Shown here in pieces: positions 41,083 to 54,106 of a stretch of DNA of 64,000 bases. Under the pieces are notes generated by a model. It searched no databases. It was not told the origin of the DNA and saw nothing but the letters and a program-made list of their open reading frames with translations. Numbering within the stretch: position 1 is the stretch's first letter; every line of letters begins with the position of its first letter. The position numbers and the translations under genes are program-made. Origin of the DNA: Pseudomonas frederiksbergensis (GTDB taxonomy: Bacteria; Pseudomonadota; Gammaproteobacteria; Pseudomonadales; Pseudomonadaceae); contig NZ_CP142104.1 in assembly GCF_035751725.1 (NCBI RefSeq), positions 2,294,001 to 2,358,000 on the forward strand, read 5' to 3'.

Positions 41083-42585
41083 ATGAGCGACACCCCGGTA
41101 GTAGGCCATTACATCAACGGTCGCGTGCAGGACGGCGACAGCGCTCGCTCCAGCAATGTCTTCAACCCGGCCACCGGCGCGGTGCAGGCGCGGGTGGCCC
41201 TGGCCGAACCAAGTACTGTCGACGCGGCGGTGGCCTCGGCGCTGGCGGCGTTCCCGGCCTGGTCCGAGCAATCGTCGTTGCGTCGCTCGCGGGTGATGTT
41301 CAAGTTCAAGGAACTGCTCGATCGTCACCATGACGAACTGGCTCGGATCATCAGTCGTGAACATGGCAAGGTGCTGTCCGACGCCCATGGCGAAGTCACC
41401 CGTGGCATCGAGATCGTCGAGTACGCCTGCGGTGCACCGAGCCTGCTCAAGACCGATTTCAGCGACAACATCGGTGGTGGCATCGACAACTGGAACCTGC
41501 GCCAGCCACTCGGGGTGTGCGCCGGTGTCACGCCGTTCAACTTCCCGGTGATGGTGCCGTTGTGGATGATTCCGCTGGCCTTGGTCGCCGGCAATTGCTT
41601 CATCCTCAAGCCCTCGGAACGCGACCCGTCCGCCAGCCTGCTGATGGCTCGGTTGCTGACCGAAGCCGGCTTGCCGGACGGCGTCTTCAATGTGGTCCAG
41701 GGCGACAAGGCGGCGGTGGATGCGCTGTTGCAGCACCCGGACATCGAGGCGATTTCCTTTGTCGGCTCCACGCCCATCGCTCAATACATCCACCAACAGG
41801 GCACCGCGAACGGCAAGCGCGTACAGGCCCTGGGCGGGGCGAAGAACCACATGATCGTCATGCCCGATGCCGACCTCGACCAGGCGGCGGATGCCTTGAT
41901 CGGTGCGGCCTACGGATCGGCCGGCGAGCGTTGCATGGCGATTTCCATTGCCGTGGCGGTGGGCGATGTCGGCGATGAGCTGATTGCGCGATTGCTGCCG
42001 CGTATCGACCAGTTGAAGGTCGGCGACGGCCAGCAGCCCGGCGTTGACATGGGGCCGCTGGTCACCGCCGAGCACAAGGCCAAGGTGGAAGGTTTTATCG
42101 ATGCTGGCGTGGCCGAGGGTGCTCGCCTGATCGTTGATGGCCGTGGTTTCAAAGTGCCGGGGGCCGAGCAGGGATTTTTCGTCGGTGCGACGCTGTTCGA
42201 CCGGGTCACAGCCGAGATGAGCATCTATAAGCAAGAGATTTTCGGCCCGGTGCTGGGCATCGTTCGTGTACCGGACTTCGCCACGGCGGTGGCGCTGATC
42301 AACGCCCATGAGTTCGGCAATGGCGTGTCGTGCTTCACCCGAGACGGCGGCATCGCCCGGGCATTTGCGCGCAGCATCAAGGTCGGCATGGTGGGCATCA
42401 ACGTGCCGATTCCGGTGCCCATGGCCTGGCATTCCTTTGGCGGCTGGAAGCGTTCGCTGTTCGGCGACCACCATGCCTATGGCGAGGAAGGCCTGCGCTT
42501 CTACAGTCGCTACAAAAGCGTGATGCAGCGCTGGCCCGACAGCATCGCCAAGGGCCCTGAGTTCAGCATGCCGACTGCCCAATAA
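41083..42585 (+). CDS. iolA: CoA-acylating (methyl)malonate-semialdehyde dehydrogenase
   Basis: This 500-residue aldehyde dehydrogenase oxidises malonate semialdehyde with NAD+ and CoA to acetyl-CoA and CO2, ending the inositol pathway; relatives (MmsA) handle the methyl form in valine breakdown. The active-site Cys is in [11 protein letters not shown], and the family signature [15 protein letters not shown] binds NAD. As usual for MMSDH, the general-base Glu of hydrolytic ALDHs is replaced ([10 protein letters not shown]). Placement inside the iol operon favours IolA. It follows iolB by 30 bases. Confidence 0.94.
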   Translation: MSDTPVVGHYINGRVQDGDSARSSNVFNPATGAVQARVALAEPSTVDAAVASALAAFPAWSEQSSLRRSRVMFKFKELLDRHHDELARIISREHGKVLSDAHGEVTRGIEIVEYACGAPSLLKTDFSDNIGGGIDNWNLRQPLGVCAGVTPFNFPVMVPLWMIPLALVAGNCFILKPSERDPSASLLMARLLTEAGLPDGVFNVVQGDKAAVDALLQHPDIEAISFVGSTPIAQYIHQQGTANGKRVQALGGAKNHMIVMPDADLDQAADALIGAAYGSAGERCMAISIAVAVGDVGDELIARLLPRIDQLKVGDGQQPGVDMGPLVTAEHKAKVEGFIDAGVAEGARLIVDGRGFKVPGAEQGFFVGATLFDRVTAEMSIYKQEIFGPVLGIVRVPDFATAVALINAHEFGNGVSCFTRDGGIARAFARSIKVGMVGINVPIPVPMAWHSFGGWKRSLFGDHHAYGEEGLRFYSRYKSVMQRWPDSIAKGPEFSMPTAQ

Positions 42586-42618
42586 CTCATTTCATTGAAT
42601 GCCGGAGGGAGAACAACA

Positions 42619-43466
42619 ATGAACAAGCCCCTGCGTTTTGCCTTGAACCGAATGGTTGCCCCGCGCCTATCACTGCCTGCTTTCATCGACCTGGCGCTGG
42701 CGTTGAAAACCGATGCCATCGAGATTCGCAACGACCTCAAGGGGGTCGAGATCGAAGATGGCATGCCGCCGGCGCGCGTGCGTGAGTTGTGCGAGGCGCG
42801 CGACATCAAGGTGCTGTCGATCAACGCCCTGTACCCGTTCGATGTGTGGAACGAAGAGCGTCGCGCCCAGGCCGTGCGCTTGGCCGACTACGCTCGCGAG
42901 TGCGGCGCCGAGGGGCTGGTGATGTGCCCGCTCAACGACCGCGCCGACCCGCGCAGCGAGGCCGAACGGGCAGCGGGGCTGCGCACGGCCCTCAGTGAAC
43001 TGGCACCGATCCTGCGCGCCTTCGGTATCTACGGTTTCATCGAACCTTTGGGGTTCGAAGAATGCTCGCTGCGGCGCAAGCGCACGGCGGTGGAGGCGAT
43101 CAAGGCCATCGGCGGGCTGGATGTGTTCCGCCTGGTGCATGACACCTTTCATCATCATTTGGCGGGGGAGCAAGAATTGTTCCCTGAACTGACTGGGCTG
43201 GTGCACATCTCCGGCGTCGAGGATGCCCAGGCGCCGCTGGCGACGATTCGGGACGGCCACCGGGTGCTGGTGGGCGAGGGGGATATTCTCGGCAATGCCG
43301 CGCAGATTGAAGCGCTGGTGAGCGGAGGTTATGACGGTTACCTATCCTTTGAGCCCTTTGCCGAGAGCGTCCACGAGCTGGCCGACATCCGCCAGGCGCT
43401 GGGGGCGAGCATGAGCCACCTGCAAAGCTCCCACTCGACCGAGTTGCGTTTGAAGAAGGTGCAAGC

Positions 43467-43470
<4 letters not shown>
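42619..43470 (+). CDS. iolI: IolI-like sugar isomerase/epimerase (TIM barrel)
   Basis: This 283-residue AP-endonuclease-2-type barrel is probably inosose isomerase, interconverting 2-keto-myo-inositol and 1-keto-D-chiro-inositol so that D-chiro-inositol can enter the pathway. The metal-site strands are visible in [30 protein letters not shown] and [11 protein letters not shown]. The ATG at 42619 has GGAGGGAG upstream. The stop overlaps iolD (ATGA). The family is broad, so isomerase is inferred from the operon more than from the sequence. Confidence 0.82.
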
Positions 43471-46438
<2,968 letters not shown>

Positions 46439-46439
46439 C

Positions 46440-46460
46440 GCGAGCAGGCTCGCTCCCATA
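46440..46460. repeat. REP-type hairpin, GCGAGC class
   Basis: GCGAGC-AG-GCTCGC followed by TCCCATA is the short form of the fluorescens REP. It lies between iolG and the second dehydrogenase, inside what is probably one transcript. Confidence 0.7.
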
Positions 46461-46499
46461 AGGGGATGGTCTGTATTCATTGTTTTTCAAGGAGCCTTC

Positions 46500-47552
46500 A
46501 TGCGAATCGGACTAGTCGGCTATGGCAAGGGCGGGCGGTTTTTCCACGCGCCGCTGATCAGCAGTCTGCCGGGCGCTACGTTCGTCGGGGTAGTCACGCG
46601 CTCCCCCGAGCGGCGCCAGCAACTGGTGAGTGATTATCCGCACGTCCAAGCCTTCGACTCTCTCGAACAACTGGTGGCGGCCGGCGTCGATGCGGTGGTG
46701 GTGTCCACGCCGCTGGAGGCGCGTGCGGCCGTGGTGATGCAAGCCATCGAGCACGGCGTGGCGGTGGTCAGCGACAAGCCTTTCGCCCTCGATGCCGGGC
46801 AGGCCGAAGCGATGGTGCTGGCCACCGAACGACGCAACGTGCCGTTGAGCGTCTACCAGAACCGGCGCTGGGATTCGGATTTCCTGACGGTTCGCAAGTT
46901 GCTCTCATCTGGAGCGCTTGGGCAGGTTATTCGCTTTGAATCCAGCGTTGAACGTTACTCGCCGACCTCTGTGGGAAAGGGCAGTGGCGGTGGCTTCCTG
47001 CGGGATTTGGGCAGCCATCTGGTGGACCAGGCCTTGCAATTGTTCGGGCCGGTGATCCGGGTTTATGCCGAGCTGGATTATCGGCAGCCGGGCCAGGCCT
47101 TCGACAACGGTTTTTTCATGTCGATGGCCCACGCAAACGGCGTGATCTCCCATTTGAGCGGCAATTGCCTGCAAAACGCTGCGCGCCCACGCTTTCGGGT
47201 CAGCGGCAGCGAAGGCTGCTATACCGTCGAAGGCCTCGATGGGCAGGAGGCCCTGGCATTGGCGGGGCTGAGTCCGGCCTCCGAAGGCGAGCGCTGGGGC
47301 GCCGAAGAACACCGGCGCTGGGGATGGTTCGAACACGGAGCCGAGCGTGAGCGCGTGGCTTCGGAGCGAGGTTGTTGGCTCATGTTCTACCAGCGTCTCC
47401 AGGCAGCCTTGCGGGGCGACGGCCCTTTGCCGGTGGCGGCCCGCGATGCCTTGGCCACGACACGTATCCTGGACGCTGCCAGGCAGAGCGCGGAGCAGGG
47501 CGAGGTAGTGTGTTTATCCGAGCCTGTAGGACATGGAACAAAAAACGAATAA
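46500..47552 (+). CDS. Second Gfo/Idh/MocA dehydrogenase, possibly for scyllo-inositol
   Basis: This 350-residue protein has an N-terminal Rossmann fold (GLVGYGKGGRFFHAPLI) and the active-site Lys in SDKPFAL. The FFHAPLI segment is typical of the YdgJ/IolW branch, which includes NADP-dependent scyllo-inositol dehydrogenases. The ATG at 46500 has AAGGAG upstream. It follows iolG by 61 bases with a REP hairpin between. I infer that it widens the range of inositol isomers used; the sequence alone does not fix stereospecificity or cofactor. Confidence 0.82.
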   Translation: MRIGLVGYGKGGRFFHAPLISSLPGATFVGVVTRSPERRQQLVSDYPHVQAFDSLEQLVAAGVDAVVVSTPLEARAAVVMQAIEHGVAVVSDKPFALDAGQAEAMVLATERRNVPLSVYQNRRWDSDFLTVRKLLSSGALGQVIRFESSVERYSPTSVGKGSGGGFLRDLGSHLVDQALQLFGPVIRVYAELDYRQPGQAFDNGFFMSMAHANGVISHLSGNCLQNAARPRFRVSGSEGCYTVEGLDGQEALALAGLSPASEGERWGAEEHRRWGWFEHGAERERVASERGCWLMFYQRLQAALRGDGPLPVAARDALATTRILDAARQSAEQGEVVCLSEPVGHGTKNE

Positions 47553-47572
47553 AATTCTAAAATGAGTTGATA

Positions 47573-47588
47573 TGGAAAATATTTTCCA
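47573..47588. promoter_or_regulatory. Candidate IolR operator before the importer operon
   Basis: TGGAAAATATTTTCCA is a perfect 16-bp palindrome with the same arms as the site at 37178. It lies 313 bases before the binding-protein gene, in a 348-base gap, and suggests shared repression of uptake and catabolism. Confidence 0.7.
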
Positions 47589-47694
47589 ATAAAGTCGATT
47601 CCAGGTTACCGACAACCCTGTCCGCGTTTATCCAGGCTCGCCCTGAATGGACGAAGGACGAAACAAAAACAAGAAACACAGCCAGGTACCGTCG

Positions 47695-47847
47695 ATGAAA
47701 ACCTTCAACCGCTCTGCGTTTCACCTGCCATCTTCCTTGCGCCTGTCCGCAATCCTTCCCTTGTTCGAGTCCCTGTGCATCCAGCGCAAGGGCGCCGTGG
47801 TGTGCTGCATGCCCGGCGCGCCGATCGTGCGTTTGCCGCGTTCCTGA
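47695..47847 (+). CDS. Possible 50-residue small protein upstream of the importer
   Basis: An ATG frame encodes a basic, partly amphipathic peptide (MKTFNRSAFHLPSSLRLS and on) with a Cys-Cys pair (VVCCMPG). AGGTACC lies upstream as a weak ribosome binding site. It lies between the operator at 47573 and the binding-protein gene. It may be a leader or small protein, or chance; I do not recognise it. Confidence 0.3.
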   Translation: MKTFNRSAFHLPSSLRLSAILPLFESLCIQRKGAVVCCMPGAPIVRLPRS

Positions 47848-47900
47848 AGTCCGTCACGCCTTATCCATAAAACCAACAAAAAAGTGGAGAAAGAACGTTC

Positions 47901-48827
47901 ATGAACACCAAGACCCGTATTGCCTCGCTGGCCCTGTCATTGATGTTTGCCAGCGGCGCTGCCCTGGCGGATCTGAAGATTGGCGTCAGCATGTCTCAGT
48001 TCGATGACACCTGGCTGACCTACCTGCGCGAATCCATGGACAAGAAAGCCAAGTCCCTGCCGGACGGCGTCACGCTGCAGTTCGAAGATGCGCGCAGCGA
48101 TGTGGTCAAGCAACTGAGCCAGGTGGAAAGCTTCATCAGCCAGAAGGTCGACGCGCTCATCGTCAACCCGGTGGACACCGCCGCGACCCAGCGCATCACC
48201 AAGGCCGCCGTGGCCGCCGGCATCCCGCTGGTGTACGTCAACCGCCGTCCGGATGATCCGAAGTTGCCGCAAGGGGTGGTCACCGTCGCCTCGGACGACC
48301 TGGAAGCCGGGCGCATGCAGATGCAATTCCTGGCCGACAAGATGGGCGGCAAGGGCGACATCGTGATCCTGCTGGGGGATCTGGCGAACAACTCCACCAC
48401 CAACCGCACCAAGGGCGTCAAGGAGGTACTCGCCAAATACCCGGACATCAAGATCGAGCAGGAACAGACCGGCACCTGGTCTCGGGACAAGGGCATGACC
48501 CTGGTCAACGACTGGCTGACCCAGGGCCGTGACTTCAATGCGGTGGTGTCCAACAACGACGAAATGGCCATCGGCGCAGCCATGGCGCTCAAGCAAGCGG
48601 GCACCAAGAAGGGCAGCGTCTTGATCGCCGGGGTCGACGGCACGCCGGACGGCTTGAACGCGATCAAGAAAGGCGAGATGGCGGTCTCGGTGTTCCAGGA
48701 CGCCAAGGGCCAGGCCGATGGCTCGATCGATACGGCAGTGAAGATGGTCAAGAAGCAGCCGGTCGAGCAAACCGTCTGGGTGCCCTATCGTTTGATCACG
48801 CCGGAGAACGTCGATCAGTTCAAGTGA
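47901..48827 (+). CDS. ibpA: Sugar ABC transporter periplasmic binding protein (inositol type)
   Basis: This 308-residue protein has a clear signal peptide (cut near ALA-DL, residue 23) and a type I periplasmic binding fold of the RbsB/IbpA family, starting LKIGVSMSQFDDTWLTYLRE. Hinge and sugar-contact segments include NPVDTAATQRIT, VYVNRRPDD and IAGVDGTPDGLNAI. It is the first of three importer genes next to a complete inositol pathway, so myo-inositol is the expected ligand. The symbol is given by context; RbsB-like specificity cannot be fully excluded. Confidence 0.88.
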   Translation: MNTKTRIASLALSLMFASGAALADLKIGVSMSQFDDTWLTYLRESMDKKAKSLPDGVTLQFEDARSDVVKQLSQVESFISQKVDALIVNPVDTAATQRITKAAVAAGIPLVYVNRRPDDPKLPQGVVTVASDDLEAGRMQMQFLADKMGGKGDIVILLGDLANNSTTNRTKGVKEVLAKYPDIKIEQEQTGTWSRDKGMTLVNDWLTQGRDFNAVVSNNDEMAIGAAMALKQAGTKKGSVLIAGVDGTPDGLNAIKKGEMAVSVFQDAKGQADGSIDTAVKMVKKQPVEQTVWVPYRLITPENVDQFK

Positions 48828-48900
48828 CGCTTTACCTGTTTCATCACAACAATAAACAGGCAAGGTCGCCGCGCCGACCTTGCCCAGGGAGTACCTGACC

Positions 48901-50454
48901 ATGTTCGCATCAGCGACTGCTTCGAGCGCTCCGGCACCGACTTTCCGGCCGGACGCATTACCTGACGAACCGTACCTGTTGGAAGTCGTCAATGTCAGCA
49001 AGGGCTTTCCCGGCGTAGTGGCGTTGTCCGACGTGCAATTGCGGGTACGCCCCGGCTCGGTGCTGGCCCTGATGGGTGAAAACGGCGCAGGCAAGTCCAC
49101 GCTGATGAAGATCATCGCCGGCATTTACCAGCCCGACGCTGGCGAACTGCGCCTGCGCGGCAAGCCGGTGACCTTCGACACGCCCCTGGCGGCCTTGCAG
49201 GCCGGGATCGCGATGATCCACCAGGAACTGAACCTGATGCCGCACATGAGCATCGCCGAGAACATCTGGATCGGTCGCGAACAGCTCAACGGCCTGCACA
49301 TGATCGACCACGGTGAAATGCATCGCTGCACCGCCCGGTTGCTGGAGCGCTTGCGAATCAAGCTCGACCCGGAGGAGCAGGTGGGCAACCTGAGCATTGC
49401 CGAGCGGCAGATGGTGGAGATCGCCAAGGCCGTCTCGTATGACTCAGACATCCTGATCATGGATGAGCCGACGTCGGCCATCACCGAGACCGAAGTCGCC
49501 CATTTGTTCTCGATCATCGCCGACCTCAAGGCCCAGGGTAAGGGCATCATCTACATCACGCATAAAATGAACGAAGTGTTCGCCATTGCCGACGAAGTGG
49601 CGGTATTTCGCGACGGCGCATATATCGGCCTGCAACGCGCCGACAGCATGGATGGCGACAGTCTGATTTCGATGATGGTCGGACGTGAGTTGAGCCAGTT
49701 GTTTCCCGAGCGGGACAAGCCTATCGGTGATCGGGTCCTGTCGGTTCGCGACCTGAGCCTGGAGGGCATTTTCAAAGGGGTGTCGTTCGACCTGCATGCC
49801 GGCGAGATCCTCGGCATCGCCGGGTTGATGGGCTCGGGCCGGACCAACGTGGCCGAGGCGATTTTCGGCGTAACCCCGGCCACGGGTGGCGAGATCCTGC
49901 TGGACGGCCAGCCGGTGCACATCAGCGATCCGCACATGGCCATCGAAAAGGGCTTCGCGTTGTTGACCGAGGATCGCAAGCTCAGCGGCTTGTTCCCGTG
50001 CCTGTCGGTGTTGGAAAACATGGAAATGGCCGTGCTGCCCCATTACGTCGGCAACGGTTTCATCCAGCAAAAAGCCCTGCGCGCCTTGTGCGAGGACATG
50101 TGCAAGAAGCTGCGGGTCAAGACGCCGTCCCTTGAGCAATGCATCGATACGTTGTCTGGCGGTAACCAGCAGAAGGCGCTGCTCGCCCGCTGGCTGATGA
50201 CCAACCCACGCATCCTGATCCTCGACGAGCCGACCCGCGGCATCGATGTCGGCGCCAAGGCCGAGATCTACCGACTCATTGCCTACCTCGCCAGCGAAGG
50301 CATGGCGGTCATCATGATTTCCTCGGAACTGCCCGAGGTGCTGGGCATGAGCGACCGCGTGATGGTGATGCACGAAGGCGACCTGATGGGCACCCTCGAC
50401 CGCAGCGAAGCCACCCAGGAACGAGTCATGCAACTGGCGTCGGGCCTGTCCTGA
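48901..50454 (+). CDS. iatA: Sugar ABC transporter ATPase (inositol type)
   Basis: This 517-residue double ATPase is of the RbsA/MglA type. The first domain has an intact Walker A (GENGAGKST) and a Walker B ending MDEPTS. The second has a degenerate P-loop (GLMGSGRTN) but a good signature LSGGNQQK and [11 protein letters not shown]. One strong and one weak site is normal in this family. It energises uptake through the permease encoded next. The ATG at 48901 has GGGAG upstream. It lies 73 bases after the binding-protein gene. Confidence 0.92.
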   Translation: MFASATASSAPAPTFRPDALPDEPYLLEVVNVSKGFPGVVALSDVQLRVRPGSVLALMGENGAGKSTLMKIIAGIYQPDAGELRLRGKPVTFDTPLAALQAGIAMIHQELNLMPHMSIAENIWIGREQLNGLHMIDHGEMHRCTARLLERLRIKLDPEEQVGNLSIAERQMVEIAKAVSYDSDILIMDEPTSAITETEVAHLFSIIADLKAQGKGIIYITHKMNEVFAIADEVAVFRDGAYIGLQRADSMDGDSLISMMVGRELSQLFPERDKPIGDRVLSVRDLSLEGIFKGVSFDLHAGEILGIAGLMGSGRTNVAEAIFGVTPATGGEILLDGQPVHISDPHMAIEKGFALLTEDRKLSGLFPCLSVLENMEMAVLPHYVGNGFIQQKALRALCEDMCKKLRVKTPSLEQCIDTLSGGNQQKALLARWLMTNPRILILDEPTRGIDVGAKAEIYRLIAYLASEGMAVIMISSELPEVLGMSDRVMVMHEGDLMGTLDRSEATQERVMQLASGLS

Positions 50455-50488
50455 TGGCCGTCAGTCCAGATAAAAAAGGTAAATGGCT

Positions 50489-51511
50489 ATGAACGCGATA
50501 TTGGAAAACAAACCCGCGGCCGCCCCGGCCAGGACGCGTCGACGGTTGCCGACGGAACTGAGCATTTTCCTGGTGCTGATCGGCATCGGCCTGGTGTTCG
50601 AGCTGTTCGGCTGGATCATGCGCGACCAGAGCTTCCTGATGAACTCCCAGCGCCTGGTGCTGATGATCTTGCAAGTGTCGATCATCGGCCTGTTGGCCAT
50701 CGGCGTGACCCAGGTGATCATCACCACCGGCATCGACTTGTCGTCGGGGTCGGTGCTGGCGTTGTCGGCGATGATCGCCGCGAGCCTGGCGCAGACTTCG
50801 GATTTCGCCCGGGCGGTGTTTCCTTCACTGACCGACCTGCCGGTGTGGATTCCGGTGGTGGCCGGGCTCGGCGTGGGGCTGCTGGCGGGGGCGATCAACG
50901 GCAGCATCATTGCCATTACCGGTATCCCACCGTTTATTGCCACCCTTGGCATGATGGTCTCGGCCCGTGGCCTGGCGCGCTATTACACCGAAGGGCAGCC
51001 GGTGAGCATGTTGTCGGATTCGTACACCGCCATCGGTCATGGCGCGATGCCGGTGATCATCTTCCTGGTAGTGGCCGTGATCTTCCACGTCGCCTTGCGC
51101 TACACCAAATATGGTAAATACACCTACGCCATCGGCGGCAACATGCAGGCCGCACGGACGTCGGGCATCAACGTCAAGCGCCACTTGGTGATTGTCTACA
51201 GCATCGCCGGGCTGCTCGCGGGGTTGGCCGGTGTGGTGGCCTCGGCGCGGGCGGCGACCGGGCAGGCGGGCATGGGCATGTCTTATGAACTGGACGCGAT
51301 TGCCGCGGCGGTGATCGGCGGCACCAGCCTGGCTGGCGGAGTGGGGCGCATCACCGGGACGGTGATCGGTGCATTGATCCTCGGCGTCATGGCCAGCGGG
51401 TTCACCTTTGTCGGTGTCGACGCCTATATCCAGGACATCATCAAGGGGTTGATCATTGTCGTTGCCGTGGTGATCGATCAGTACCGCAATAAACGCAAGC
51501 TCAAACGTTAA
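50489..51511 (+). CDS. iatP: Sugar ABC transporter permease (inositol type)
   Basis: This 340-residue polytopic permease is of the RbsC/BPD_transp_2 family, with about eight to ten membrane helices. Family motifs are TGIDLSSGSVLALSAMIAA in the first half, the EAA-like loop GGNMQAARTSGINV, and AAAVIGGTSLAGGVGRITGT near the end. The AAGGT upstream fits the ATG at 50489 (8-base spacing) better than the one at 50483. It completes the three-gene importer. An extended hairpin follows at once. Confidence 0.9.
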   Translation: MNAILENKPAAAPARTRRRLPTELSIFLVLIGIGLVFELFGWIMRDQSFLMNSQRLVLMILQVSIIGLLAIGVTQVIITTGIDLSSGSVLALSAMIAASLAQTSDFARAVFPSLTDLPVWIPVVAGLGVGLLAGAINGSIIAITGIPPFIATLGMMVSARGLARYYTEGQPVSMLSDSYTAIGHGAMPVIIFLVVAVIFHVALRYTKYGKYTYAIGGNMQAARTSGINVKRHLVIVYSIAGLLAGLAGVVASARAATGQAGMGMSYELDAIAAAVIGGTSLAGGVGRITGTVIGALILGVMASGFTFVGVDAYIQDIIKGLIIVVAVVIDQYRNKRKLKR

Positions 51512-51525
51512 CGACCATTTGATGC

Positions 51526-51567
51526 GACAAATCGCCACGCCTGACACGCGTGGCGTTGCCATTTGTC
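51526..51567 (+). terminator. Extended hairpin after the importer operon
   Basis: GACAAAT/ATTTGTC pair outside and CGCCACGC/GCGTGGCG inside, with a one-sided TTGCC bulge. The T-rich tail is short (TTCTTAAT). It is the probable terminator of ibpA-iatA-iatP. Confidence 0.6.
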
Positions 51568-51836
51568 TTCTTAATACAGCCATTGCAGCGAATTTCTTGT
51601 TATAAACGCACTCCGACGGCCAGCAGAAGCCGGTCTGACAGCATTTGAAGCGGCTGTCGGGCATTTTCCCCATGTTTTCGGTTGCTGACGCCCCGACTCG
51701 GCCTTAGACTGCCGCCCCTCGTAAATTGAGTGCCGGGTGGCGCTTGGAATAGACGGCGCCTTTCCGATGAGCGTGGCTGCTTGATGCGGGACGCTCCATA
51801 ATTCGCCTTAATGCACGTTTTTTTATAGAGAAATCA
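51568..51836. other. Upstream region of the DksA-like gene
   Basis: No reading frame or strong motif was found in these bases. A T7 run lies near 51821-51827, just before the weak AGAGAAA ribosome binding site of the DksA-like gene. It presumably holds that gene's promoter. Confidence 0.4.
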
Positions 51837-52241
51837 ATGACAAAGGAAAAGTTGCTGGCCATGCCGGCGGATGACTACATGAATGCCGAGCAACTGGCTT
51901 ACTTCACCAAGCTGTTGCAGAGCATGAAAGTCGAAACCCACGAGCGCATCGAACAGAACCGAATCGCCATTGAAAGCCTGGACAGCCCGGCCGACCCGGC
52001 GGACGCTGCTTCCGTAGAAGAAGAGCGTACCTGGCTGGTCAACGCCATCGATCGCGACCAGCGCATGCTGCCGCAACTGGAGCAGGCCCTGGACCGCATC
52101 AACGACGAGAGCTTCGGCTGGTGCGACGACAGCGGCGAGCCAATCGGCCTCAAGCGCCTGCTGATCAGCCCGACCACCAAGTACTGCATCGAAGCTCAAG
52201 AACGTCACGAGCAGATCGACAAGCACCAGCGCCAGGCCTGA
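51837..52241 (+). CDS. DksA/TraR-like protein lacking two zinc ligands
   Basis: DksA proteins bind the RNA polymerase secondary channel and work with ppGpp. This 134-residue copy keeps the coiled coil and the tip pattern D53-x-x-D56-x-A58 needed for function in E. coli DksA. The zinc-finger region keeps only C96 and C117, while the partner positions are Ser99 and Ala120. That loss is what marks the zinc-independent DksA2 class of Pseudomonas, which replaces DksA under zinc starvation. I cannot tell whether this is that orthologue or another paralogue. No Zur box was recognised upstream. A terminator follows. Confidence 0.85.
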   Translation: MTKEKLLAMPADDYMNAEQLAYFTKLLQSMKVETHERIEQNRIAIESLDSPADPADAASVEEERTWLVNAIDRDQRMLPQLEQALDRINDESFGWCDDSGEPIGLKRLLISPTTKYCIEAQERHEQIDKHQRQA

Positions 52242-52253
52242 TTCCTGTTTCCG

Positions 52254-52292
52254 AAAAGATCGCAGCCCTTCATCCGAAGCTGCGGTCTTTTT
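52254..52292 (+). terminator. Intrinsic terminator after the DksA-like gene
   Basis: AAGATCGCAGC and GCTGCGGTCTT pair around a 12-base loop, followed by T5. It has the form of a standard rightward terminator. Confidence 0.88.
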
Positions 52293-52410
52293 GCTTTCTG
52301 ATCATCACGCTTCTCGATTTGTGGCCGAAAACACGACTAATGGACCATGGATAATGGCTCGGTAGTGGCGTTTAATGCGGCCATAACAATGAGAAATGTG
52401 GGTGACGAAA

Positions 52411-54018
52411 ATGGCGACAGACGGATCTCTGGCGGCGACAGCGTCGACCTCGGTGCCTGTAGCGCGCGTTACGGTGCGCTGGCTTGCGCCGACGCTGCAA
52501 AGTGTGGCGCTGGTTTCGCTGCTGAGTGGTATGACCTTGGGCGGTTGGTCGTTGTACCTTGCGCTGCCGCTGGCAATGCTCATCGTCTGGTTGCCGCGCC
52601 TGCGCTCGCGCCTGGCCAGCAGCCCCGCGCCGGCGACAAGCGACAGCTTGGCCGAACTCACCCGCGATCTCTCCTACACCACCAGCCATAACGCACTGTC
52701 TGCAGCGGGCGTGGCTTATTCGGTCAAGCAATTGGCCGGCAAGGTCCAGTCACAACTGGGGGCTGCAGCGCAGATCGTCGGCAACGCCGAAGCGATGATC
52801 GCCACCGAGCAGGCCACCTCACAACTCAGCCAACAGGCCTTGGGCGCGGCCAGCGAGGCCCATCGCAGCAGTGTCGCCGGACGCAGCGAGTTGGTGGAAT
52901 CCATCAGTCGCATGCACCAGCTCAGCCAGCGTGCCAATGAAAGTCGTGAACTGATCGAAGCGCTGAGCGTGCGCAGCGATGAAATCCAGCGCGTGAGCCT
53001 GGTCATTCAATCGATCGCCAGCCAGACCAACCTGCTGGCTCTCAACGCCGCCATCGAGGCTGCCCGGGCCGGGGAACATGGCCGCGGGTTCGCCGTGGTG
53101 GCCGATGAGGTACGTGGGCTGGCCGGGCGCACCGCCGCGGCGACCGGCGAGGTTGGTGTGATGGTGGCGGACATCCAGCAGCGCACCGCGCAGGTCGTCG
53201 AGCAGATCCGCCAACTGGCCGCAGACCTGGACAGCGGTGTGCAGCAAGTCGAGCACACCGGCCAGCACCTGGAAAACATCGCCCGGCTTGCGGCCGGTGT
53301 CGAAACCCAGGTCAGCGCCATCGCCCAGGGCACCGACACCAACCGTGGACAACTCGACAGCCTGTTTCATGCGATCGAGCAAATGCGCGGTGACCTGGCG
53401 ATCAGCGACCAGCAGACCCAACGCCTCGCCGAGGCCGCCGTACAGATGGAGGGCCAGGCCGAAACCATCAGCGAGCGCTTGGCCGAGGTGGGCCTGGACG
53501 ATTATCACCAACGGGTCTATGACTTGGCTCGGGAAGGGGCAAGCCGGATTGCCGCACAGTTCGAGGCGGATATCGATCAGGGGCGTATCAGCCTGGAGGA
53601 CTTGTTCGATCGCAGCTACCAACCCATTCCCAACACCCAACCGGCGAAGTTCCAGACCCGTTTCGATCGCTACACGGATCAGGTGCTGCCGGCGATCCAG
53701 GAACCTTTGCTGGCGCGGCATGAGGGGCTGGTCTTCGCGATTGCCTGCACCCAGCAGGGCTACGTGCCGACTCACAACAATGCGTTCTGCCAGCCGTTGA
53801 CCGGCGACCCCCAGGTGGACACGCTGAACAATCGCACCAAGCGCAAGTTCTCCGACCGCACCGGGATTCGCTGTGGCAGCCACCAGCAGCCCGTGCTGCT
53901 GCAAACCTACACGCGGGACACGGGGGAGCTGATGCATGACCTGTCGGTGCCGATCATGCTCAAGGGACGGCATTGGGGTGGACTGCGGTTGGGCTACAAG
54001 CCTGAGAAGCCGCGCTGA
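52411..54018 (+). CDS. Methyl-accepting chemotaxis protein with C-terminal sensor-like module
   Basis: This 535-residue protein has one short hydrophobic region near the N-terminus (about 23-55) and no periplasmic sensor. The signalling hairpin tip is perfectly conserved ([21 protein letters not shown], about 207-230, then [18 protein letters not shown]), so it should contact CheA/CheW. After the helices, from about 365, comes a folded module containing [27 protein letters not shown] and [20 protein letters not shown], with a PAS/Cache-like pattern; the ligand domain is thus probably C-terminal and cytoplasmic. Starts at 52396 and 52411 are both possible, neither with a clear ribosome binding site. 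Confidence 0.85.
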   Translation: MATDGSLAATASTSVPVARVTVRWLAPTLQSVALVSLLSGMTLGGWSLYLALPLAMLIVWLPRLRSRLASSPAPATSDSLAELTRDLSYTTSHNALSAAGVAYSVKQLAGKVQSQLGAAAQIVGNAEAMIATEQATSQLSQQALGAASEAHRSSVAGRSELVESISRMHQLSQRANESRELIEALSVRSDEIQRVSLVIQSIASQTNLLALNAAIEAARAGEHGRGFAVVADEVRGLAGRTAAATGEVGVMVADIQQRTAQVVEQIRQLAADLDSGVQQVEHTGQHLENIARLAAGVETQVSAIAQGTDTNRGQLDSLFHAIEQMRGDLAISDQQTQRLAEAAVQMEGQAETISERLAEVGLDDYHQRVYDLAREGASRIAAQFEADIDQGRISLEDLFDRSYQPIPNTQPAKFQTRFDRYTDQVLPAIQEPLLARHEGLVFAIACTQQGYVPTHNNAFCQPLTGDPQVDTLNNRTKRKFSDRTGIRCGSHQQPVLLQTYTRDTGELMHDLSVPIMLKGRHWGGLRLGYKPEKPR

Positions 54019-54053
54019 GCCTCGACGCAACCTATTGCGACGAGTGAGTGTTC

Positions 54054-54080
54054 GTGGCGAGGAGCAAGCTCCCTCGCCAC
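54054..54080. repeat. REP-type hairpin between convergent genes
   Basis: GTGGCGAGG and CCTCGCCAC form a 9-bp stem, with AGC/GCT pairs continuing inward in the loop. It separates the chemoreceptor gene from the DUF2789 gene on the other strand. Confidence 0.75.
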
Positions 54081-54106
54081 AAGAGCAAGCCCGCCGTTCT
54101 CAGGGT

